Shown here in pieces: positions 34,857 through 43,017 of a DNA stretch of 64,000 bases; the stretch's first letter is position 1, and each line of letters starts with the position of its first letter. The stretch comes from a bacterium. GTDB lineage: Bacteria; Myxococcota_A; Bradymonadia; UBA7976; UBA1532. The notes under the pieces were generated by a model. That model ran no database searches and had not been told where the DNA came from. It saw only the letters and a list, made by a program, of their open reading frames with translations. A program made the translations under genes and the position numbers. The stretch spans positions 62,001 to 126,000 of the forward strand of contig JAUHXC010000020.1 in NCBI GenBank assembly GCA_030427205.1. Direction: 5' to 3'.

Positions 34857-36818
34857 TCAGTCGATCCGCTCGCGCCAGCAGCCGCGCAGGTCGTGGGACG
34901 CGGGCCGGGGCAGCAGGAGCGCGCCCCCGCGGGCGGTGGGCGGATGGGGCCCTCGCCGGCCGCGCAGCCAAGGTCGGTCGGGGTGGCCCGGCCAGCGGGT
35001 GTCCAGCGTATCGATGGCGGCGGTCTGGCCGCGGTCGAACGCGCTCCACGCGGCGAGCAGGTCGGCGACCAGCCCGCCGTCTTCGACCGCCTCGACCGGC
35101 TCGTCGCGGCCGTAGCGCCACTGGGCGTGGGCCGCCGCCCAGGCGTGCCGCTGCCAGTCGCCGTCCGCCTCGAACACGTAGAAGCGGGGCCCGATGGGCA
35201 GCCGGTCGTGCTCGCCGAGCACGCAGATCCCGCGGGCGTTCGGCGGCAGCCAGAAGCCGAAGCGCCGCCCGCCCGACGCCCGGGTATAGGTCACGTCGAG
35301 CCACGGGCGGCCGGTGACCCGGTGCACCTCGAAGTCGGGGTGTGGGTGCCCGGCGGGCATCGACTTGACGTAGCCCGGCATGTGCGGCCGGGTGATGCCG
35401 CTGGTGACCACGGCCCAGGTGCCGGCGGCGAGCGGCGACGTGAGCGCCACGTGCAGCGCCACCTTCAGCGGCAGGTCGGCGTCGGTGCCGCGCGCGAGGG
35501 CTTCGCCGAGCGTCGGCGGCGGGGTGAAGCTGCGGGTCGCTATGACCCCCGGGGTGAAGCTGCGGGTCGCTACGACCCCACGGGTCGCCGCGGTTGCGTC
35601 GAGGGTCCCGTCGGGGTCGAGCCCGCGCAGGAGGCTTTCGAGGCCATGGGGCGGCTCATACCCGCGGTGCCGGTCGGCGGCGCGCTCGATGATGCGCGGC
35701 GCGCCGTCGAGCGGGCTCGAGCGGGTGGGCTCCGGGGTCGCTGGGGCGTCGTCGGCGAAGTCCACCTGCACCTGCGCGTCGGCGTAAAGCATCAGGGGCA
35801 GCTCGCGCTGCGCCTGCGAGCGGGCGTCGACGACCACGATCCGATACGTGCCGGCGTCCAAGGGGCCGAAGCTGTGGCGGGCGCCGAGCGCCGAGCGCTC
35901 GACCCGCTGGCCGCGCCAGAAGATCTCCGCCCGATAGCGGCCCGAGCCGCCGCTGATCGTCAGCTCGCAGCGATATCTCGGCGCCGTTGCGAAAACCTTG
36001 AGCGGCCGGCTCAGCTGCCCGCGGACCTCGACCGCGGCGGACGCGCCGCGCAGGTGATGCCCCAGCGACTCGACGTCGACGACGAGCTGCCCTCGGCGCC
36101 AGTCCTTGGCCTCGCCCTCGCCGCGCAGCCCGCTCACCAGCCGCTCGGCGAAGTCGGTGCGGTCGACGCTGAAGCCCTCGGCGCGGGCCGACATGATCTG
36201 CACCGCCCGGGCGGCGCCGTTGCCGCAGGCCTCGGGCGTCATGCCGAGGCCCGAGACGTCGAACTCGGCGCGGGCGAGCAGGTTGCGGCAGCAGTCGAAG
36301 GCCAGCAGGCAGTCGGCGGGGCCCAGCCGCCGCAGCCCGGCGACCAGCGCGTCCCGACGCAGGATCGAGCGGCCGCTCCAGCGGGGGCTGGCGAAGCCGC
36401 CGAAGGCGAGCGCGTCGGTGGGTGGGCGCAGGCCGGCGTCCCCGAACGAGAAGCCGTGCCCGGCGAAGTAGAAGAAGAAGCGCTCGATCGTGCACGCCGA
36501 CCGGTAGACCTCGCGGATGCTGAGCAGGACGTCGTCGAGGCGGACCGGCCGGATGGGCAGCTCGCCGCCGACCGTCCGTGCCAGGGCCGAGTGCCCTCGC
36601 GGCCGCAGCCGCTCGGCGACCGTCGGGGCGTCGTCGGAGAGGTGCAGCCAGACGTTCTTCGGGGGGATCCCGCCGTCGGTGAGCGCCCACTCGAGGAAGA
36701 CGAGCGCCCCGTCCACCGCGGCCGGCAGCGTGCCCCCGGGCAGATCGGCGCCGTCGGCGCGCCGCAGGGCCCAGTGGGGGTAGTCCCCGATGCCGACGAT
36801 GATCGCGTGGCTCGACAT
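34857..36818 (-). CDS. Caspase-like (peptidase C14) protein
   Basis: This is a 653-residue protein. The first 210 or so residues form a caspase-hemoglobinase domain: His121 in FYFAGHGFSF and the nucleophile at Cys177 (or Cys176) in AFDCCRN, so an active cysteine protease of the metacaspase type is expected. The rest contains a beta-rich segment (ELTISGGSGRYRAEIFW) and, near 35521-35580, a perfect tandem duplication coding for two copies of VATRSFTP-like residues, then a C-terminal domain with no family I recognise. It follows the trypsin-like gene by 2 nt, forming a trio with it and a phosphoesterase. A cell-death or immune role is inferred, not shown. Confidence 0.82.
   Translation of the reverse strand: MSSHAIIVGIGDYPHWALRRADGADLPGGTLPAAVDGALVFLEWALTDGGIPPKNVWLHLSDDAPTVAERLRPRGHSALARTVGGELPIRPVRLDDVLLSIREVYRSACTIERFFFYFAGHGFSFGDAGLRPPTDALAFGGFASPRWSGRSILRRDALVAGLRRLGPADCLLAFDCCRNLLARAEFDVSGLGMTPEACGNGAARAVQIMSARAEGFSVDRTDFAERLVSGLRGEGEAKDWRRGQLVVDVESLGHHLRGASAAVEVRGQLSRPLKVFATAPRYRCELTISGGSGRYRAEIFWRGQRVERSALGARHSFGPLDAGTYRIVVVDARSQAQRELPLMLYADAQVQVDFADDAPATPEPTRSSPLDGAPRIIERAADRHRGYEPPHGLESLLRGLDPDGTLDATAATRGVVATRSFTPGVIATRSFTPPPTLGEALARGTDADLPLKVALHVALTSPLAAGTWAVVTSGITRPHMPGYVKSMPAGHPHPDFEVHRVTGRPWLDVTYTRASGGRRFGFWLPPNARGICVLGEHDRLPIGPRFYVFEADGDWQRHAWAAAHAQWRYGRDEPVEAVEDGGLVADLLAAWSAFDRGQTAAIDTLDTRWPGHPDRPWLRGRRGPHPPTARGGALLLPRPASHDLRGCWRERID
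35521..35580 (-). repeat. Tandem 30-bp duplication in the caspase-like gene
   Basis: Two 30-bp units, 35521-35550 and 35551-35580, differ at only two positions and code for near-identical decapeptides (GVVATRSFTP and GVIATRSFTP). A partial third copy may follow. The duplication sits in the linker after the protease domain and keeps the reading frame. Confidence 0.9.
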
Positions 36819-36820
36819 GC

Positions 36821-37795
36821 TCAGCTCCAGTCGAGCATCGCGGCGAGCGTCCGCGTGCGCCGGATCTGGCCCGCGCTCGTGCCCAGGTTGACCGCGCGAA
36901 AGGTCCGCGATCGATGCACGCCCATCACCCGCCCGGCCGGGTCGAGGATCGGCGAGCCGGAGTTGCCGCCGAGCGTCGCCGCGTCGTGCTGCAACGCGCC
37001 GTCGCGGTCGCCGACGAGCTGCCCCGGCGCGGCCCGCAGCACATCGGAGACGCCGTCGAAGACGATGCGGGTCACCGGCCCGGCGCCATTGGGGTCGCCC
37101 GGCAGCGTCGGGTGGCCGGTGACCATCAGCGGGCTGCCCGGCGCGACGGCCTCGGCCGACCAGCGCAATGGCGCGCCCGGCGGGTCCCGGCTCAGCCGCA
37201 GGATCGCGATGTCGAGCGGCCGGGCGAAGCGCTGGACCACGCCCTCGATTTTGATCGCGGTCGCCGGCCGTTGGTGCTCGTAGCCGAATACGGCGCGCGC
37301 GCCGCCGGGGGACGCGAGCGCCTCGACGACGTGGTCGCAGGTCGCCAGCAGCCGCGGGCCGACGACGAAGCCGGTGCCGATCGTGTCCTTGCCGTCGGCG
37401 CGCCACAACGCGGCGACGCCGCCCACCGCGCGCTCGATCGCGCGCCGCGCCGCCGCGGACCAGTCGCGCAGCGCCGGGGTGTCCTGCAGGCGGCCGTCCT
37501 GCACGAGCGCCACGCCGCGCATGTAGTGGATGGCGCGGCCCAGCTCTTCCAGATCGGCCCGGGCGGGTCGCTCGAACGCGCGCAGGGCCTCGATGGCCCG
37601 GGTCACGGCGTCGACGTCGATGTGGGGCAGCGCGTCGTCGAGCACCTGCCCGATGTAGACGATCGCCCGGCGGGTCAGGTCGGTCTCCCGCTGGCGCAGC
37701 GCCGCGCCGGGGTCTGCGCCGAGCGTCTCGCGAACGCGCGCGAGCCAGCCGTCCCGCTGTTCGCGGGTCAGGTCGACGGGGTCACGCGGTATCAA
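36821..37795 (-). CDS. Trypsin-like serine protease with N-terminal helical domain
   Basis: This is a 324-residue protein from a TTG start that overlaps the phosphoesterase stop (TTGA). The first 115 or so residues are helical (for example AVTRAIEALRAFERPARADLEE) and resemble an adaptor or effector-associated domain. A chymotrypsin-fold protease follows: His155 in ATCDHVVEA, Asp195 in PLDIAILRL and Ser279 in GGNSGSPIL. There is no signal peptide, PDZ domain or membrane segment, so it is probably cytoplasmic. The start codon is inferred from the overlap; no ATG or GTG lies close by. The stop is 2 nt before the caspase-like ATG. Confidence 0.8.
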   Translation of the reverse strand: MIPRDPVDLTREQRDGWLARVRETLGADPGAALRQRETDLTRRAIVYIGQVLDDALPHIDVDAVTRAIEALRAFERPARADLEELGRAIHYMRGVALVQDGRLQDTPALRDWSAAARRAIERAVGGVAALWRADGKDTIGTGFVVGPRLLATCDHVVEALASPGGARAVFGYEHQRPATAIKIEGVVQRFARPLDIAILRLSRDPPGAPLRWSAEAVAPGSPLMVTGHPTLPGDPNGAGPVTRIVFDGVSDVLRAAPGQLVGDRDGALQHDAATLGGNSGSPILDPAGRVMGVHRSRTFRAVNLGTSAGQIRRTRTLAAMLDWS

Positions 37796-39066
37796 TCGAA
37801 CAGCTCGCGCTCGATGAGCACCTCGCCCGCCGGCCGCAGGTAGCGCTCGACGATCTTCGGTCCGTCGAAGGTCAGGGTGCAGAAGCCGGTGGCCCCGTAG
37901 CGCTGACGCTTGCTGCCCAGCGCCGGGTTGTCGTCGCCCAGGGTGATGCCGCCCGGCCGTCCGGCGCGGCCCTCGAAGCGATGCCAGACGCTGCCGTGGC
38001 CGTGGGTCTCCGAGCCCGCATCGCCGGCGTCGACGCGCCAGTAGGGGAAGCCGCCGTGGCCGATGCAGCGGGCGCGCAGCCCCCACTCGGCGTCGGGCTG
38101 GTAGAGCGTGCAGTGGTGCTGGTGCCCCCAGAACCAGGCGTCGATCCGGCGCGCGGCGAGCATGGACGCCAGCCGCATACGCAGCGCACCCGGCACCCGC
38201 CCGGTGCGGTTGAAGAGCTGGTGGTGCGAGAGCAGGATCACCTTGCGCTCGCCCGCCTGCCGGATGACGTGCTCGAGCCACTCGAGCTGGTTGCCGTGCA
38301 GGTCGTGGTCGGTGTACGCGGTGTCGAGGCCGATCAGGGTCAGGTGCCGGTTCTGCAGCGCGAAGTAGCTGTGCCCCTGCCGGAACTTGTCCACGTAGTC
38401 GAAGTAGGCCCGCCCGCCGCTGTACATCTCGTGGTTGGCGTTGAGCGCCCGGTCGAGCGCGTCGGCGCGCCGGGGCCACGGCGCCCAGAAGTTCTCCTGC
38501 ATCTCGCTCGGCGTGCCCGCGTAGTAGACGTCGCCGAGGTGCACGATGGCGGGCACCGGCCCGGCGAGCCCCTCGATGGTCGGCCGCATCGCCTCCGCGC
38601 CGTAGCGCCCGCTGCCCCAGTCCGACAGCAGGACGACGGTGCCTTCGTCGGCGATCGTCGTCACCAGGTCGTCGAGGCGCCGCGTCCGCCATGGGGCGTC
38701 GTCGCGGAACAGCTCGCCGAAGCGCACCGCCAGGAACTTCGCCCAGCGCGGATCGAGCTCGTCGTACTTGACCTGATCCTGCTCGAGCGCGCCGATGTCG
38801 GCGCCGTAGGCCGCGATCGTCGATTGCAGCAGGCTGAGCCCGCGGTCGTCGGCCGACCACATCACCCCGTCGGCCGGTCGGCCCTCGGCCTCGAGGCGGC
38901 GTCGCTCGCGCTCGAACGCCTCGAGGTTGAGCTGCAAACCGAACTCGAAGCGCTCGAGCAGTCGCGCGTCCTCGGCGGTGGCGCCCTTGGCCGACTCGGC
39001 CAGCGACGCCTCGGCGCCCTCGAATACGCGGCTCAGGGTTTCGAAGGAGACGATGGGGGTCGGCAT
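37792..39066 (-). CDS. Calcineurin-like metallophosphoesterase
   Basis: This is a 424-residue phosphoesterase. The metal-binding motifs appear in order: LLSDWGSG (Asp149; usual DxH reads DWG), HLGDVYY (Asp179), NANHEM (Asn211, His212; usual GNHE), LSHHQLF (His281/282) and WGHQHH (His315, His317). About 140 residues of predicted helix precede the domain, which is longer than usual. ATG at 39066 follows GGAGG by 6 nt. A perfect palindrome, GATGGCCATC, lies about 25 nt upstream. It is the first gene of a trio with trypsin-like and caspase-like proteases, coupled by TTGA. Whether it acts on proteins, nucleotides or lipids is unknown. Confidence 0.85.
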   Translation of the reverse strand: MPTPIVSFETLSRVFEGAEASLAESAKGATAEDARLLERFEFGLQLNLEAFERERRRLEAEGRPADGVMWSADDRGLSLLQSTIAAYGADIGALEQDQVKYDELDPRWAKFLAVRFGELFRDDAPWRTRRLDDLVTTIADEGTVVLLSDWGSGRYGAEAMRPTIEGLAGPVPAIVHLGDVYYAGTPSEMQENFWAPWPRRADALDRALNANHEMYSGGRAYFDYVDKFRQGHSYFALQNRHLTLIGLDTAYTDHDLHGNQLEWLEHVIRQAGERKVILLSHHQLFNRTGRVPGALRMRLASMLAARRIDAWFWGHQHHCTLYQPDAEWGLRARCIGHGGFPYWRVDAGDAGSETHGHGSVWHRFEGRAGRPGGITLGDDNPALGSKRQRYGATGFCTLTFDGPKIVERYLRPAGEVLIERELFD

Positions 39067-39181
39067 GCTGGCCTCCGGGTGCAGACGATGGCCATCATCG
39101 ACCGCCCATCGGCCACGGTTCAAGGCGCGGCGGGGGGGTGTAAGCGCAGTGAAACGCGGCGCGACCGCGGGCTGCGCGCGG

Positions 39182-42100
39182 TCAGAACCGCGGGCGGTTG
39201 GCCCGATAACGATCGCGGAAGACCGGCAGGAAGAGGCACGCGCCGACGACGGCGGCGGCGAGGCCGCCGGCGACGAGGCCGCCCGGCGCGATCCAGGGCG
39301 GCGGCGCGCCGGCGAGGCCGAAGCCGACGAGGAAGATCGCGTTGGCGAAGTAGGCGCCGATGCCCACCATCCACGTGGCGCGTTTGTCGCCGAGCAGCGC
39401 GACGCCGCCGGCGGCCCAGATCAGACCGAAGATGATGAAACCGGCGCCGACCTTGACCCCGAGCAGGGCCAGCGCGATGCCGGCCATGATGCCGGCGAAG
39501 CCGATGGCCGGCAGGACCTTGGGCGCCGGACCGGCGCTGATGCGGGAGATCGCCGAGGCGCCCCAGGCTTCGCCGGGGTCGGTCTGCCCGCTGCCCAGGC
39601 CGCCGCCGCCGAACGCGTCGATGGAGGGCCGGTTCGACGGCGCGGGCGGCACGCGGCGCGGCTCGCGCACCGACGGTCGGGCGGGCTGAGCCGGCTGGGC
39701 CGGCGCCTGGAACGCGGCCATCGCCGAGGCGGTGGCCAGCGGGTTGAAGCGGTCGGCGCTCGGGGTGGCGCTCGCGGCCGGGCGCGCGGCGTCGGCCGCC
39801 CGGGCTCGCGCGACCAGGTTGCGGGTGCTGAGGATCTCGGCTTCGGCCCGCTTGCGCGCCCAGTCGTCGGCCGGGGCCGCCGCGTCGGCCGCCTGCTGGC
39901 GGGCGAGGGCTTCGGCTTCCGCCCGGGCGGCGGCTTCGGCCCGCTCGGCCTGCAGCCGGGCCTCGGCTTCTCGCCGGGCGCGGTCTTCGGCTTCCTGGCG
40001 GGCGCGGGCTTCGGCCTCAGCCTGCAGGCGCGCGAGGGTCTCGGCCTCCGCCTGCTGGCGGGCCCGCTCGGCCTCGGCCTCGGCGTGGGCGTCCGCGCCG
40101 GCTCGGGCCTCGGCCTGAGCCCGCAGGCGGGCCCATTCGTCCTGCTCGTCCCCCGCCGGCGCGGCGCCGCTGGCGCGGGCCTCCGCTTCGGCGCGCAGGC
40201 GGGCCCACTCGTCCTGGCCGCCTTCCATCTCCGCCCGCTTGCGGGCCCACATCGCGTCGTCGGCCACCGAGGCCCGCTGGGCGAGCGCGGCGCCCACCTG
40301 CGCCGCGGCGAGCCGGGCCGCCTCCGCTCGCTGGCGGCGCTCGGCCTCCTCTTCGGCGGCGCGGCGGGCGGCCTCGGCGGCGGCGCGCTCGGCGCTGGCG
40401 CGCTCCCGGGCGAGCTCCTGGCGGGCGGCGAGCTCGAGCGCCTCGCGGGCCGCCGAGTCGACCTCTTCGGCCGACGTCGGCGACAGCGCGTCGCTCAGCC
40501 GCTGCCGATAGAGCTGCAGGTAGAGCGTACGGGTGCGCTCGGCGACGTCGCCGCCTTCGGCCATCGCCGAGGCGATCTTCTCCAGGATCGACTGGTACTC
40601 GCCATAGACCGACATCGCGTCGAAGCGCACCGCCGCGTCGTCGATCGCCTTGAGCGCGGCGAGCGCGAAGTGCTCTTCGGCCTCGGGGATCGCCCGCTGC
40701 ATCTCGAGCCGGTCGTGGGCCTTGCGGGCCATCGCGCGCAGCTGCGGGCGGGCCGCGTCGAGCCGCAGATGAGCCACCGCGGCGATGGCGAAGATGAGCC
40801 CCAGCGCCGCCGAGTCGCCCTCGGTGGCCAGCGCCTCGAGCTGGCGTTCGAGCCAGGCCACCGCGGCGATGCCCACCCGCGGGTCGTCGGCGTAGCGCTC
40901 CAGCCGCGCCAGCCGCTGACCCGGCTCGGGGTCGTTGGGCACCACGGCCATCCAGCCCTCGAAGTCGGCCCGCGGGCTGTCGCCGTCCATCGAGTTCATC
41001 GACGACATGCTCAGATCGAGCACCGAGTCGTCGAGATCGGCCTCGGGTGAGGGCACCGCGAGCGGCGGCGCGCTGGCCAGCGGCGGCGGCAGCGGCGCGG
41101 CCACGGGCGGGTCGGAGGGCTGGCCGCCGACCACGGCCGGGGGCTCGATGACCGTATTGATGTCGGCGGTGTTGATCTCTTCGGTGTTGATCTCCGCGGT
41201 GCGCTGCGGCGCCGGCGGCTCGAGCACGGTGCGCTCGTCGTCGTCGATCTGCGGGCGGGCGGGCGCGCCGCGCATGGCCGGGCGCGGCACCGCCGACGGG
41301 GGCCGCGGCAGCGCCGCCGGGCGCTTGACCGGGCGGGGCAGCGCGGCCGGCGTCCGCGGCGCCGGCTCGGGCGCCGACGCGACCTCGGCGGGCGGGTCGG
41401 AGGGCAGGTCGATGGCGGCGTGCATCGCCGTCGCGTCGCCGTCGTCTTCGGGATCGGGCACCGCCGACGCGTCGAACCCGTCGTGCATCGCGGTGGCGTC
41501 CATCACCGCGCCGTCGGGGTCGGTCATCAACGAGCCCAGCCCGTCGTCGCCGGCCAGCGTGCCGTCGCCGGCCATCGTCGCGTCGCCCTCGGCGGCCCGA
41601 TCGATCACGTCGAGGCGGGCCACGGCGGTATCGGGGCCGAGCAGGCCGCCGGCCTCGGGCAGCCGGGTGACCGAGGTCGCGCCGTCGACGAAGGCCGGCT
41701 TGTCGTCGGCTTTGTTCCGGCGGTCGAGGGCCGTCGCCAGCCGCGGATCGGCCGGCAGGGGCAGCAGGTCGAAGACGGTCACGTCGCCGAGCTGCGCGAC
41801 GGGGTAGGGCACGCCCGCGCTGACCTCGCACGCGTCGACGGTGGCGCCGTGGGGGCCGTGGGTCACGAAGTAGAGCGTCTCGCCGTCGGCGTCGAAGCAC
41901 AGCCCGCGGTGATGCTCTCCGCCGGCCTCGCCGGCCACCGGCTGAACGTCGCCGCCCACCCGGCCGAGCCAGACCCGCCCGTCGGCGGCGTAGGCCAGCC
42001 GCTGCCCGTCGGCGGACAGCGCCGGCGACTCGATGCGGCCGTGGCTCTTGCTCAGCGGGCGCGGCGGGCGCCCGTCGAGGGGCACCGCCATCAGCCGCTG

Positions 42101-42787
42101 GCGGGCGCCGCCGCGCACCCGGGTCACGCAGACCACCCGGGTGCCCTCGACGTCGACGAGCAGCCCCGGCTCGGGCACCACGTCAATGCCGTCGGCGAGC
42201 ACCGCGGTGTGCAGGCCGGGCGTGCCGTCGCTCGGCGCGGTCTCGTCGGCGCCGGTGCGGGCCGGGTCGACGATCGCCGGCACCCAGCCGCCGTCGGGCC
42301 GGGTCTGCAGCAGATAGACCAGCCGCCCGTCGTCGGGCACGAACGTCGGCCGGGCGCAGGCGAAGCCGTGGGGGTTGCGCACCCCGCCCACCAGCCGCTC
42401 GTCGAAGCTGCTCGGGCGCAGATCGCAGGCGTAGACGTAGACGCTGGGGAACTGCTCGCCGTCGGCGGTGCCCTCCACGGCGAAGCGATTGCCGTCGGCC
42501 GAGAAGGCCAGCCCGCCGAGCTGCCAGCGGGCGTCGAGCGATCGCTCGAGCCAGCGTTGCCCGTCGCGCTCGATCTCGACCAGCGCCACCCGGGCCCGGG
42601 CGCGGCCCTTGAGGCTGTCGGCCGCCCGCACGTCGACCGCCACCGTACGCGCCGAAGGGTGCAGCGCCGCCCGCAGCGGCGCGTCCTGGGCTCTCTCGAA
42701 CAGCACCCGGCGCTCGCCGTCGATCAGCCGCAGCGCCACGAGCCTCGCGCCGTCGTCGTCCAGCTCTTCGAGGACCAGCCAGTCCAC
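39182..42787 (-). CDS. 1201-residue propeller/coiled-coil/membrane protein
   Basis: This is a very large protein of unknown function. Residues 1-360 contain repeated strands with a TolB/WD40-like pattern (LAFSADGNRFAV, PALSADGQRLAYAADGRVWLG). Residues 390-620 are Pro/Asp/Ala-rich and probably disordered, with short repeats such as AEINTEEINTADINT. Residues 640-1010 are helical and rich in Ala, Glu and Arg (AEAEARARQEAEDRARREA), forming a long coiled coil. Residues 1085-1190 hold about four transmembrane helices, and the C-terminus is basic. The GTG start at 42787 is divergent from the lipoprotein gene at 43018. Its layout suggests a scaffold linking a propeller to the membrane. Confidence 0.72.
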   Translation of the reverse strand: MDWLVLEELDDDGARLVALRLIDGERRVLFERAQDAPLRAALHPSARTVAVDVRAADSLKGRARARVALVEIERDGQRWLERSLDARWQLGGLAFSADGNRFAVEGTADGEQFPSVYVYACDLRPSSFDERLVGGVRNPHGFACARPTFVPDDGRLVYLLQTRPDGGWVPAIVDPARTGADETAPSDGTPGLHTAVLADGIDVVPEPGLLVDVEGTRVVCVTRVRGGARQRLMAVPLDGRPPRPLSKSHGRIESPALSADGQRLAYAADGRVWLGRVGGDVQPVAGEAGGEHHRGLCFDADGETLYFVTHGPHGATVDACEVSAGVPYPVAQLGDVTVFDLLPLPADPRLATALDRRNKADDKPAFVDGATSVTRLPEAGGLLGPDTAVARLDVIDRAAEGDATMAGDGTLAGDDGLGSLMTDPDGAVMDATAMHDGFDASAVPDPEDDGDATAMHAAIDLPSDPPAEVASAPEPAPRTPAALPRPVKRPAALPRPPSAVPRPAMRGAPARPQIDDDERTVLEPPAPQRTAEINTEEINTADINTVIEPPAVVGGQPSDPPVAAPLPPPLASAPPLAVPSPEADLDDSVLDLSMSSMNSMDGDSPRADFEGWMAVVPNDPEPGQRLARLERYADDPRVGIAAVAWLERQLEALATEGDSAALGLIFAIAAVAHLRLDAARPQLRAMARKAHDRLEMQRAIPEAEEHFALAALKAIDDAAVRFDAMSVYGEYQSILEKIASAMAEGGDVAERTRTLYLQLYRQRLSDALSPTSAEEVDSAAREALELAARQELARERASAERAAAEAARRAAEEEAERRQRAEAARLAAAQVGAALAQRASVADDAMWARKRAEMEGGQDEWARLRAEAEARASGAAPAGDEQDEWARLRAQAEARAGADAHAEAEAERARQQAEAETLARLQAEAEARARQEAEDRARREAEARLQAERAEAAARAEAEALARQQAADAAAPADDWARKRAEAEILSTRNLVARARAADAARPAASATPSADRFNPLATASAMAAFQAPAQPAQPARPSVREPRRVPPAPSNRPSIDAFGGGGLGSGQTDPGEAWGASAISRISAGPAPKVLPAIGFAGIMAGIALALLGVKVGAGFIIFGLIWAAGGVALLGDKRATWMVGIGAYFANAIFLVGFGLAGAPPPWIAPGGLVAGGLAAAVVGACLFLPVFRDRYRANRPRF

Positions 42788-42978
42788 CGGGTGAAGACCT
42801 CGTCTCGCCGGCCGGGGCGAACCCGGCGCATGGGGCAGGCCGGGCGTCTGTGCCGCAGCCGCCCGCAGTATGCGACGACCGGGCGCCGCTGGCCAGTAAT
42901 CGCCCGCCGCACACCGCCGCGCAGCGCGTTCTTGCTTCGACCGGCCCGGATGACGATGCTTCGGGGTCCGCAGCGATG

Positions 42979-42995
42979 CGGCCGGATACCGGCCG
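42979..42995. promoter_or_regulatory. 7-bp hairpin in the 5' leader of the duplicated lipoprotein gene
   Basis: A perfect CGGCCGG/CCGGCCG stem with loop ATA ends 22 nt before the ATG at 43018, within a 230-nt divergent region. It is an operator or 5'-leader structure candidate. Confidence 0.35.
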
Positions 42996-43017
42996 TGGGG
43001 GAGGCCCAGGAGACATG

